A stretch of DNA of 64,000 nucleotides from Streptomyces katrae (GTDB lineage Bacteria > Actinomycetota > Actinomycetes > Streptomycetales > Streptomycetaceae), in assembly GCF_002028425.1 (NCBI RefSeq), contig NZ_CP020042.1, positions 5,059,560 through 5,123,559 of the forward strand, given 5' to 3'. Positions within the stretch are counted from its first letter, which is position 1; each line of letters begins with the position of its first letter. Of this stretch, positions 31,656-39,539 are shown in pieces. The translations under genes were made by a program, and so were the position numbers. The notes beneath the pieces are model-generated. The model did not search any database. It worked only from the letters and a program-made list of their open reading frames with translations, and was not told the origin of the DNA.

Positions 31656-33317
31656 GTGCCACTCGTGCGGATCGGACTGCTCAGCGAAGGTGGTTATCCG
31701 TATGCGGCCGGAGAGGCGGGGCTGTGGTGCGACCGGCTCGTGCGCGGACTCCCGCAGCACGAGTTCGAGCTCTACGCGCTGGGCCGCAGCGCCGAACAGG
31801 AGGAGCGCGGGCTGGTCCCGCTCCCCCAGCACGTCAGCCGGGTGCGTACCGCCCCGCTGTGGGCCCCCGCCGACGACGGCCGGACCCACTCGCGGCGCGA
31901 GCGGCGGCGCTTCGCCGCCTGCTTCGGGGAGCTGGTGCGCGGCATCTGCGGCGGGAGCGCGTCCGAGGCCGGCCCGGCCATGGCCGAGGCCTTCGCGGCC
32001 GGGCTGTACGGGCTCGCCGAACTGGCCCGGGAACAGGGCGGGATGTACGCGGCCCTGCGCTCGGAGACCGCCGTACGGGCCCTGGAGGCCGGCTGCCGGG
32101 CCCCGGGCGCGGGCCGGGCCGTACGGGAAGCGCGGGTCCCCGACCTGCTGGAGTTCGCCGACGAGCTGGAGCGGCTGCTGCGCCCGCTGTCCCTCGACTG
32201 GTACGGGGAGGACGGGCTCGGCGCCGTCGACGTCGGCCACGCCGCCGCCGGCGGGGCGGCCGCCGTCCCCGGGCTGCTGGCCAAACGCTTCTGCGGAGTC
32301 CCGCTGCTGGTCACCGAGTACGGGGTCCAGCTGCGCGCCCACTACCTGGACCAGGGTCCCGACGCCCCTGGCGGGCCCGGCGGCCCGGGAGGGGCCACCC
32401 GGCCCGCCGTGCGCGCCCTGCTCGCGGCCTTCCACGTCCGGCTGGCCGGGGAGATCTACGCCCGCGCCGACCTGCTGACCCCGGGCAACGCGCACGCCCG
32501 GCGCTGGCAGGAGCGGTGCGGGGCGCCCCGGGAGCGGGTGCGGACCGTGTACCCGGGGATGGAGGCGGACCGATTCGCCGCCGTCGGGGAGGACCCCGGC
32601 TGCGGGGACCCCGACACCCTGGTGTGGGTCGGGCGGGTGGAGCCGGCCAAGGACCTGATCGGCCTGCTGCACGCCTTCGCCGAGATCCGGCGGGCCGCGC
32701 CGCAGACCCGGCTGCGGATCTTCGCCACGGCCGCCGTGCCGGGGTACCTGGCCGACTGCCGGTCGCTGGCCGCGCAGCTCTTCCCCGACGAGGCCGCCGA
32801 CGCGCGGACCGTCGGGGAGAACCCCGTCGGTTTCGAGGAGGTCGGCGGGCCCGAGGCGCCGTCGGCCGCCGACGCGTACGCCGCCGGGCGGATCGTGCTG
32901 CTGTCCTCGGTGATCGAGGGGTTCCCGATCAGCCTCGTCGAAGCGATGCTGTGCGGCCGGGCGACGGTGTCCACGGACGTGGGGGCCGTCTGCGAGGTCA
33001 TCGGCGGCACCGGGCTGGTGGTGCCGCCGCGCAACCCGCGCGCCCTGGCCGACGCCTGTCTCGCGCTGCTCGGCGAACCGGAACGGGCCCAGCGGCTGGG
33101 GGCCGCGGCGCGGGCGCGGGCGCTGGAGCTGTTCACGGTCGAGCAGAACGTGGAGGCCTTCCGGGAGAGCTACCTGTGGCTGCTGGCCAGGGCTTCCTCG
33201 CGGGCGGAGGGGGAGGTCCCGTTCGCCCGGCCTGCCGAGGCGCGCGTTCCGGGGCACTGGACGACGCCGACCTGGAGCGTCGCCGAGCCGGCCGGAGCCG
33301 AGGAGGCGGCGGTATGA
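31656..33317 (+). CDS. GT4-family glycosyltransferase, PelF/DUF3492 type
   Basis: 553 residues. The N-terminal DUF3492 part starts VRIGLLSEGGYPYAAGEAGLWCDRLVRGL, where PelF proteins have a similar GxYPY pattern. The C-terminal GT-B donor domain shows WVGRVEPAKDLIGLLHAF and EGFPISLVEAMLCGRATVSTDVGA (the E-x7-E motif of GT4 retaining enzymes). PelF uses UDP-sugars to build the Pel exopolysaccharide in other bacteria; the polymer here is unknown. GTG at 31656. Its stop overlaps the next start (ATGA), which begins a coupled four-gene operon. Confidence 0.85.
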   Translation: MPLVRIGLLSEGGYPYAAGEAGLWCDRLVRGLPQHEFELYALGRSAEQEERGLVPLPQHVSRVRTAPLWAPADDGRTHSRRERRRFAACFGELVRGICGGSASEAGPAMAEAFAAGLYGLAELAREQGGMYAALRSETAVRALEAGCRAPGAGRAVREARVPDLLEFADELERLLRPLSLDWYGEDGLGAVDVGHAAAGGAAAVPGLLAKRFCGVPLLVTEYGVQLRAHYLDQGPDAPGGPGGPGGATRPAVRALLAAFHVRLAGEIYARADLLTPGNAHARRWQERCGAPRERVRTVYPGMEADRFAAVGEDPGCGDPDTLVWVGRVEPAKDLIGLLHAFAEIRRAAPQTRLRIFATAAVPGYLADCRSLAAQLFPDEAADARTVGENPVGFEEVGGPEAPSAADAYAAGRIVLLSSVIEGFPISLVEAMLCGRATVSTDVGAVCEVIGGTGLVVPPRNPRALADACLALLGEPERAQRLGAAARARALELFTVEQNVEAFRESYLWLLARASSRAEGEVPFARPAEARVPGHWTTPTWSVAEPAGAEEAAV

Positions 33318-34345
33318 CTACGTCGGACATCGCGGGTGCGGCGCCGGTGCCCGGCGGCGGGGCTGCGGCCGTGGGAGTCGGCGCGACGCCCTTGTCGGGG
33401 GCTCTGCCCGCGAGCCCCCGCGCCTCAAACGCCGGCGGGGCTGGTTTTGGCCGGCCTGCGGCCGCGCAGGTGGCGGATGGCCCCCGGGCGGTGTCGGCCG
33501 GGCGGCGGGGCGCGGATCCCGTCAAGGTGCTGCTGCACCGGCACCGGGAGCTCTGCGAGCGGGCCGTCGACGCGCTCGAGGTGGCCGCCGGACTGGAGGC
33601 GTGCGGGATCACCGACCGGACCGCCGCACGGTTCCGGCACCGGGACGTGTTCTCCCTCGCCGAGGAGCTGTACGCGCGGACCCCGCGCGGGGAGGGACCC
33701 CTCGCGGGCCCCGCCCGCGCCCCGGCCGGGCGCCGGACGGTGGCGCGGCGCTTCGGGGGCGCCCTGCTGCCCGGGGCCCTCGGGTGCGCGGCGGCCGCCG
33801 CCGGGGTGCCCGGGGCGGGGCCGGCGGCGGGGCTGCTCGCCGTCGCCGCGCTGGTGTGGCCCGGGCGGGCCGCGGGGCGGTTCCCCGGCACCGCCCACCT
33901 GCTCGCGGCCGCCGTCGCCGGCTGGGCCGTCCACCGGCACGGGCCCGCCCTCGGGCCGGCCCTCGCCCTGGCCGTCGCCCCCGGCTACCTCACCGCCGCC
34001 CTCTACGCGGCCCGGGCCCGGCGCCGCCTCGCCGGGAGCCGGGCCCTGGACGAGTTCGCCGCCGGGGCCAGGCCCCTGCTGGCCGGAGCGCTCCTGCTGT
34101 TCACCGCGGCCGCCACGGGGGCCGCCGCGCTCGCCGGAGCCGCCCCGGCGACGGCCGTACCGCTCGCGGTGCTGCTGTTCCTGGTCCGGCTCCTCCTCGG
34201 CCACGGCGCGCACCGCGCACCGGTGGCCGCGGCACTGGTGCTCGCCCTGGTCCCCGTCCCGGCCGCCGTCTACGCGGCCCTCGCGGGGCTCCTCGTACAC
34301 GCCTTCCGCGCGCTGTCCCGTGCCTCCGCACACGCGCGCCCCTGA
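33314..34345 (+). CDS. Multi-spanning membrane protein of the GT operon
   Basis: 343 residues. The first ~60 residues are a Gly/Ala-rich, poorly conserved-looking leader. A soluble segment follows (LLHRHRELCERAVDALEVAAGLEACGITDRTAARFRHRDVF, about 70-112), and then at least six Ala/Leu-rich membrane helices (about 140-340). It could be a small exporter or scaffold for the product of the neighbouring glycosyltransferase, the place taken by PelE/PelG in Pel loci, but it is far shorter than PelG. No family recognised. Starts inside the GT stop codon. Confidence 0.75.
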   Translation: MTTSDIAGAAPVPGGGAAAVGVGATPLSGALPASPRASNAGGAGFGRPAAAQVADGPRAVSAGRRGADPVKVLLHRHRELCERAVDALEVAAGLEACGITDRTAARFRHRDVFSLAEELYARTPRGEGPLAGPARAPAGRRTVARRFGGALLPGALGCAAAAAGVPGAGPAAGLLAVAALVWPGRAAGRFPGTAHLLAAAVAGWAVHRHGPALGPALALAVAPGYLTAALYAARARRRLAGSRALDEFAAGARPLLAGALLLFTAAATGAAALAGAAPATAVPLAVLLFLVRLLLGHGAHRAPVAAALVLALVPVPAAVYAALAGLLVHAFRALSRASAHARP

Positions 34346-34390
34346 CCGCCGTACCCCTATACCGACCCCACCCAACCAAGGAGAAACAGG

Positions 34391-34429
34391 ATGACCGGCC
34401 AGCCAACCAACCGAGGGGCCGTGCGATGA
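34391..34429 (+). CDS. Possible 12-residue leader peptide
   Basis: AAGGAG at 34379-34384 is followed by ATG at 34391 and the frame MTGQPTNRGAVR, whose TGA overlaps the epimerase ATG (ATGA at 34426-34429). Either it is a translated leader coupling the epimerase to upstream translation, or the AAGGAG is fortuitous and GAGGGG at 34413 serves the epimerase directly. Confidence 0.3.
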   Translation: MTGQPTNRGAVR

Positions 34430-35442
34430 GGGTGCTGCTGATCGGAGCCAACGGTTACCTCGGCCGCTACGTCGCGGACCGGCTGCTCGCCGACCCCGCC
34501 GTCCAGCTCACCGCGCTGGGCCGGGGCGACGACGCCGACGTCCGTTTCGACCTGGCCACCGGCAGTCCCGGCGCCCTCACCCGGTTCCTGGACGCCGTCC
34601 ACCCGGGCGTCGTCATCAACTGCGCGGGCGCCACCCGCGGCGGAGCCCGGGAGCTCACCCGGCACAACACCGTCGCCGTCGCCACCATCTGCGAGTCCCT
34701 GCGCCGCAGCGGCTGCGGGGCCCGGCTCGTCCAGCTCGGCTGCGCCGCCGAGTACGGGCCCAGCCAGCCCGGCTCGTCCACGGCCGAGGACGCCGTGCCG
34801 AGACCCGGCGGACCGTACGGCGTCAGCAAGCTCGCCGCCACCGAGCTGGTACTGGGTTCCGGGCTGGACGCCGTCGTCCTGCGGGTGTTCTCGCCCGTCG
34901 GCCCCGGCACCCCCGCCGGGTCCCCGCTCGGCCGGCTCGCCGAGGCGATGCGGCGCGCCATGCAGTCCGGGGACGGGGAGCTCAAGCTCAGCGGGCTCGG
35001 CGTGCAGCGCGACTTCGTGGACGTACGGGACGTGGCCCGGGCCGTGCACGCCGCCTCCCTGTCCGCCGCCCAGGGCGTGGTCAACATCGGCACCGGCCGC
35101 GCGGTCCGGCTGCGCGACGCGGCGGCCGTCCTCGCCCGGGTGGCCGGATACGGGGGCGCCCTGAACGAGCTCGACGTCCCGCACGGCGGACCGCACAACG
35201 CCTCCCCGCACGGGCACCCCGGCCGCCCCCAGGGGCTGGCCGGCATCGGCTCGCCCCGCTCCGAGGCGACCGCCGAACAGCTCGCCACCGCGGCCCCCCA
35301 GCCGTACCCCTACCCCGACGGCTGCGGCGCCTGGCAGCAGGCCGACGTGCGCACCGCCCGGGACCGCCTCGGCTGGCGGCCCCGGATCAACCTGGAGGAA
35401 TCCCTCGCGGACATCTGGATGGAGGCGGCGTGCCGCATCTGA
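34426..35442 (+). CDS. NAD-dependent epimerase/dehydratase (extended SDR)
   Basis: 338 residues. The N-terminal nucleotide-binding motif is GANGYLGRYVADRLL (residues 7-21), and the catalytic YxxxK is in PYGVSKLAATE (Tyr about 126, Lys about 130). Family members interconvert or reduce nucleotide sugars such as UDP-galactose or GDP-mannose derivatives. Its position between a glycosyltransferase and a spherulin-like gene suggests it prepares the sugar nucleotide for the polymer. The segment about 260-295 (HGGPHNASPHGHPGRPQG) is a Gly/His/Pro-rich insertion. Its 3' end overlaps the next gene by 13 bp. Confidence 0.87.
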   Translation: MRVLLIGANGYLGRYVADRLLADPAVQLTALGRGDDADVRFDLATGSPGALTRFLDAVHPGVVINCAGATRGGARELTRHNTVAVATICESLRRSGCGARLVQLGCAAEYGPSQPGSSTAEDAVPRPGGPYGVSKLAATELVLGSGLDAVVLRVFSPVGPGTPAGSPLGRLAEAMRRAMQSGDGELKLSGLGVQRDFVDVRDVARAVHAASLSAAQGVVNIGTGRAVRLRDAAAVLARVAGYGGALNELDVPHGGPHNASPHGHPGRPQGLAGIGSPRSEATAEQLATAAPQPYPYPDGCGAWQQADVRTARDRLGWRPRINLEESLADIWMEAACRI

Positions 35443-36185
35443 CCACCCCGCCCGGGGCCACGGCGGCCGCCGCGACCGAGTCCGGCCGGCTGGGCCTGGG
35501 CATCCCCGGCTACGCGCACCCGCTGCTCGCCCCGGTGGAGTGGGCGGAGCTCACCCGCCCCGGCACCCCGCTGCACTGGGCCGTGCTCAACGTCGCCGAC
35601 GGCCCCGGCGGCCGCCCCGACCCGCACTGCACGGAGGCGTCGGCCCGGCTGCGCACCGCGGGCGGGACGGTCCTGGGCCGCCTCTCCCTGCGGGGCGGCA
35701 CCCGTCCCTTCGGGGAGCTGGTCTCCGACGCCCACCGCTTCCGGGACTGGTACGGCGTCGGCGGCTTCTACCTGGCCGAAGCCCCCTCGGACCGGGCCGG
35801 CCTGGCCGGGGTCCGCCGGCTCACCGACGCCCTGCGCGGGCTCGGCGAGGGCCTGCGGACCGTGCTCGGACACGGCACGCACCCCTGCGAGGGCTACCTG
35901 GAGGCGGCCGACCAGCTGGTCACCTTCTCGGGGGCCTGGACCGACTACCGCTGGTCGCAGGTGGCCGAGTGGACGGCCGACCACCCGGCGGAGCGGTTCT
36001 GCCACCTCGTCCACGGCGTGCCCCGCACCCATCTGGAGGAGGCCGTCCGCATCGCCCGCTGGCAGGGGGCCGGAACCATCTGGTTCACCGACCGGCGCGC
36101 GACCCCCGACCGGGACCCGTGGGAGTCGATGCCCGCGTACTGGGACGAATTCGTCTCACGTATCGGACCGGGTGTCTCGGAATGA
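35430..36185 (+). CDS. Spherulation-specific family 4 (spherulin-4) protein
   Basis: 251 residues, a TIM-barrel-like protein related to spherulin-4 and the GH135 hydrolase Sph3. Landmarks are LGIPGYAHPLLAPVEW (about 22-37), AVLNVADGPGG, GGFYLAEAPSD (about 111-121), VTFSGAWTDYRW and RFCHLVHGVP. In catalytic relatives the FYL/FFD stretch carries an acidic residue where Ala stands here (FYLAEAP), so hydrolytic activity is doubtful. It lacks a signal peptide, unlike secreted Sph3. GTG start at 35430 overlaps the epimerase gene, so it is the last gene of the operon. It may bind or trim a galactosamine-like polymer. Confidence 0.83.
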   Translation: MPHLTTPPGATAAAATESGRLGLGIPGYAHPLLAPVEWAELTRPGTPLHWAVLNVADGPGGRPDPHCTEASARLRTAGGTVLGRLSLRGGTRPFGELVSDAHRFRDWYGVGGFYLAEAPSDRAGLAGVRRLTDALRGLGEGLRTVLGHGTHPCEGYLEAADQLVTFSGAWTDYRWSQVAEWTADHPAERFCHLVHGVPRTHLEEAVRIARWQGAGTIWFTDRRATPDRDPWESMPAYWDEFVSRIGPGVSE

Positions 36186-36248
36186 AGAAGGGCGTGGCAG
36201 TGTTACGGGAAGAACCACCGTTCAGACTTACCCATCTACGGAGTCCCC

Positions 36249-37427
36249 GTGTCGCTGCCACCCCTGGTCGAGCCAGCTGCTGAGCTCACCGTTGACGAGG
36301 TCCGTCGGTACTCCCGCCACCTGATCATCCCGGATGTCGGGATGGACGGCCAGAAGCGCCTGAAGAACGCCAAGGTGCTGGCCGTCGGCGCGGGCGGCCT
36401 CGGCTCGCCCGCACTCATGTACCTGGCCGCGGCCGGCGTGGGCACGCTGGGCATCGTGGAGTTCGACGAGGTCGACGAGTCGAACCTGCAGCGTCAGATC
36501 ATCCACAGCCAGTCGGACATCGGCCGTTCCAAGGCCGAGTCCGCCCGTGACAGCGTGCTGGGCATCAACCCGTACGTCAACGTGGTCCTTCACGAAGAGC
36601 GGCTCGAGGCCGAGAACGTGATGGAGATCTTCAGCCAGTACGACCTCATCGTCGACGGCACGGACAACTTCGCCACGCGCTACCTGGTCAACGACGCCTG
36701 CGTACTGCTGAACAAGCCGTACGTCTGGGGCTCGATCTACCGCTTCGACGGCCAGGCCTCCGTCTTCTGGTCCGAGCACGGCCCCTGCTACCGCTGCCTC
36801 TACCCGGAGCCCCCGCCGCCGGGCATGGTCCCGAGCTGCGCCGAGGGCGGCGTCCTCGGCGTGCTCTGCGCCTCCATCGGCTCCATCCAGGTCACCGAGG
36901 CCATCAAGGTGCTCACCGGCGTCGGCGAGCCGCTCGTCGGCCGTCTGATGATCTACGACGCCCTGGAGATGCAGTACCGCCAGGTCAAGGTCCGCAAGGA
37001 CCCCGACTGCGCGGTCTGCGGTCCGAACGCGACCGTCACCGAGCTCATCGACTACGAGGCCTTCTGCGGCGTCGTCTCGGAGGAGGCCCAGGAGGCCGCC
37101 GCCGGCTCGACGATCACTCCCAAGCAGCTCAAGGAGTGGATCGACGAGGGCGAGAACATCGAGATCATCGACGTCCGCGAGAAGAACGAGTACGAGATCG
37201 TCTCGATCCCCGGCGCGAAGCTGATCCCCAAGGGCGAGTTCCTGATGGGCACGGCCCTCCAGGACCTCCCGCAGGACAAGCGGATCGTCTTGCACTGCAA
37301 GACGGGTGTCCGCAGTGCGGAAGTCCTCGCGGTCCTGAAGAACGCGGGCTTCGCGGACGCCGTCCACGTCGGCGGCGGCGTGATCGGCTGGGTCCACCAG
37401 ATCGAGCCCGAGAAGCCGGTCTACTAG
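36249..37427 (+). CDS. moeZ: Adenylyltransferase/sulfurtransferase MoeZ
   Basis: 392 residues. The N-terminal ThiF/E1 domain has GAGGLGSPALMYLAAAGVGTLGIVEFD (nucleotide site, about 48-74) and two zinc CxxC pairs (CYRC, CAVC). The C-terminal rhodanese domain carries the persulfide Cys in HCKTGVRSAE (about residue 349). It activates and sulfurates small-protein C-termini (MoaD-, ThiS-, CysO-like and secondary-metabolite carriers) for molybdopterin, thiamine and cysteine synthesis. GTG at 36249. The equivalent is Rv3206c. Its stop overlaps the convergent peptidase stop. Confidence 0.95.
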   Translation: MSLPPLVEPAAELTVDEVRRYSRHLIIPDVGMDGQKRLKNAKVLAVGAGGLGSPALMYLAAAGVGTLGIVEFDEVDESNLQRQIIHSQSDIGRSKAESARDSVLGINPYVNVVLHEERLEAENVMEIFSQYDLIVDGTDNFATRYLVNDACVLLNKPYVWGSIYRFDGQASVFWSEHGPCYRCLYPEPPPPGMVPSCAEGGVLGVLCASIGSIQVTEAIKVLTGVGEPLVGRLMIYDALEMQYRQVKVRKDPDCAVCGPNATVTELIDYEAFCGVVSEEAQEAAAGSTITPKQLKEWIDEGENIEIIDVREKNEYEIVSIPGAKLIPKGEFLMGTALQDLPQDKRIVLHCKTGVRSAEVLAVLKNAGFADAVHVGGGVIGWVHQIEPEKPVY

Positions 37428-39031
37428 ACCTGCCCCGGAGGGGTCGTACCGCTCGGCGGTACGACCCCTTCGTCGTTCGCCGTCCCGGGAGTGCACACGG
37501 CCTTCGCGCCCGGCACCTTCCCGTCCAGCAGGTAGGCGTTCACCGCCCGCTGCACGCACCGGTCGCCGCTGTTGTACGCGCCGTGCCCCTGCCCCTTGAA
37601 GGTGAGCTCCACGCCCACGCCCTTGCCGAGGCGGTCCACCATGTTGCGCGCCCCCTCGTACGGGGTCGCCGGGTCACCGGTGTTGCCGACCACCAGGATC
37701 GGGGCCGAACCGGGGGCGGAGACGTCCGGGGTCTGCCAGGCGCCGGCCACCGGCCAGCCCGTGCAGCTCAGCAGCGCCCAGCCCAGGAAGTCCCCGAAGA
37801 CCGGGGAGGCCTTGCGGAACTCCGGCAGCTTCGCCTTCGTCTGCTCCAGGCTGTAGCGGTCCTTGGAGTCCGCGCAGCTGATGGCCGTGTTGGCGGCGCC
37901 GATGTTGCTGTAACGGCCTTGCTGGTCGCGGCCGTTGAGGGCATCGGACAGGGCCATCAGGAGCTGCCCCTGGCCGCCCTCGGCCTCGTCGAGGCCCTGC
38001 TCCAGCAGCGGCCACAGCTCCTTCGAGTACAGGGCCTGCGCGATGCCGTTCGTGGCCATCGTCTCGGTGAGCATCCGGTCGCCGATGCCGGGGATGGGCT
38101 TGGCCGCCAGCTGCTTCTGCAGCTTGACGATGTTGTCCTCGACCTCCTTGGCGGTCGTGCCCTGGAGCCGGCACTGCGCGCCCCGGTCCACGCAGTCCTG
38201 CGCCCAGTTCCCGAGGGCCAGCTGGAAGCCCTTCGCCTGGCCGAGCGCACCCTGCTCGGAGTCCTTGGTCGGGTCCACGACCGCGTCGAAGACGGCCCGG
38301 CCGACGTTCTTGGGGAAGAGGTGGGCGTAGACCCCGCCCAGCTCGGTGCCGTAGGAGATGCCGAAGTAGTTCAGCTTCGGGTCGCCGAGGGCCTGGCGGA
38401 TCCGGTCGAGGTCGCGGGCGGCGTTCTCGGTGCCGACGTGGGGGAGCACCTTGCCGGAGTTGGTCTGGCAGGCCTTCTGGTAGGTGCGCAGGGCTTCGGT
38501 GAAGGCCTTCTCCTGCTCGGGGGTGGCGGGGGAGGAGTCCTGGGCGTAGTACGCGTCCAGCTGCTTGTCGTTCTCGCAGAGCACCGGGGCGCTGCGGCCG
38601 ACCCCGCGCGGGTCGAAGCTCACCAGGTCGTAGCGGGCGCGCAGGGCCGCGTAGTCCTTCGCGGCGCCGGGCAGGGTGGTGATGCCGGAGCCGCCCGGGC
38701 CGCCGAAGTTGAAGACGAGGGAGCCGAGCCGCTCCTTGGGGTTCCTGGCCTTCGCCCGGATCAGGGCGATGGGGATGGTCTCCCCTTCGGGCTTGGCGTA
38801 GTCGAGCGGCACGTCGAGGGTGGCGCACTGCCAGTCCGCGGGCGGTGCCTGCCCACCGCCTTCGGCGGCGTCGGGGGCCTCGCACTCCCCCCACTTGAGG
38901 GGCTTGGTGTCCGCGGCCGCCCCGGCCGGGGCCTTCTTCGTACCGCCGCTGCCGGTGGAACAGGCGCTGGTGGTGAGCAGCGCGGCGGCGAGGGCGGCGG
39001 CAGTGGCGGTCCGCAGGACGATGGTCGGCAT
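37424..39031 (-). CDS. Secreted lipoprotein tripeptidyl-aminopeptidase-like hydrolase
   Basis: 535 residues. A lipoprotein signal peptide (IVLRTATAAALAAALLTTSAC, Cys at about 24) is followed by an alpha/beta hydrolase of the SlpD/SlpE mycelial proteinase type. Landmarks are FNFGGPGGSGI (oxyanion, about 105-115), GISYGTELG (nucleophile Ser, about 206), GDPATPYEGARNM (Asp) and GQGHGAYNSGDRC (His). The C-terminal TAP-like domain is complete. It should release peptides from the N-terminus of secreted proteins. ATG at 39031 gives a good signal peptide. The stop overlaps moeZ by 3 bp, and a hairpin lies inside the last codons. Confidence 0.9.
   Translation of the reverse strand: MPTIVLRTATAAALAAALLTTSACSTGSGGTKKAPAGAAADTKPLKWGECEAPDAAEGGGQAPPADWQCATLDVPLDYAKPEGETIPIALIRAKARNPKERLGSLVFNFGGPGGSGITTLPGAAKDYAALRARYDLVSFDPRGVGRSAPVLCENDKQLDAYYAQDSSPATPEQEKAFTEALRTYQKACQTNSGKVLPHVGTENAARDLDRIRQALGDPKLNYFGISYGTELGGVYAHLFPKNVGRAVFDAVVDPTKDSEQGALGQAKGFQLALGNWAQDCVDRGAQCRLQGTTAKEVEDNIVKLQKQLAAKPIPGIGDRMLTETMATNGIAQALYSKELWPLLEQGLDEAEGGQGQLLMALSDALNGRDQQGRYSNIGAANTAISCADSKDRYSLEQTKAKLPEFRKASPVFGDFLGWALLSCTGWPVAGAWQTPDVSAPGSAPILVVGNTGDPATPYEGARNMVDRLGKGVGVELTFKGQGHGAYNSGDRCVQRAVNAYLLDGKVPGAKAVCTPGTANDEGVVPPSGTTPPGQV
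37439..37469. terminator. Hairpin embedded in the 3' end of the peptidase gene
   Basis: AGGGGTCGTACCG (37439-37451) pairs with CGGTACGACCCCT (37457-37469) around CTCGG. It is the probable terminator of moeZ, placed within the coding end of the opposing gene. Confidence 0.7.
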
Positions 39032-39120
39032 ACCCCCATCGTGTGCGCCCGCCCCGGCGTGCGCCCGCTGACGGTCCAGCCGGGTGACACGGCCCGCCGG
39101 GGCCGCCGGCGGTCCGGCCG

Positions 39121-39480
39121 GGTGACCGGCCCGGCGCACGCGGCACTCCTCGCGGCCCGGCTGCTCGGCTACGCGGCCGCCTTCCACGCGCAGCAGTGGC
39201 TACGGCTGCACGCGCGCGGGCTGCGCTCGGCGCGGCGGCACGGGTTCCGGCGGTGGTGTACGGGACGACGGCGGGGGTGTGCGCCCTGCCCCTGGCGCTG
39301 CTCCACCCCTGGCTGCTCCTGGCGGCCGCGGCGGCGCTGCCGTTCGTCGCGGTCAACACCTGGGACGCGTGACGGGGCCGGGAGCGGGCCCTGCCCAACG
39401 GCCTGGCGGCGGTGGTCCCGGCCTGCGGGATGCTCCTGGTCGCGGCGCGGCTCCACCTCCCCGCGGCAGCGGGGGAGGAA
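39121..39480 (+). pseudogene. Decayed YwiC-like membrane protein gene
   Basis: Translated pieces in two frames line up with the C-terminal part of YwiC-like proteins. AALLAARLLGYAAAFHAQQWLRL reads in one frame up to about 39240. PAVVYGTTAGVCALPLALL continues in another. An in-frame TGA at 39370-39372 then interrupts VAVNTWDA / RERALPNGLAAVVPACGMLL. The N-terminal half expected of the family is missing. The segment sits between the start of the peptidase gene and the end of the flippase-like gene. This is a remnant with one frameshift, one nonsense codon and a lost 5' end. Confidence 0.65.
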
Positions 39481-39539
39481 CGTGGAAGGGCGGGGCGGGG
39501 AGAGGGCTCCGCGCAGCGGCACCCCGCACCCCGGCGGAG

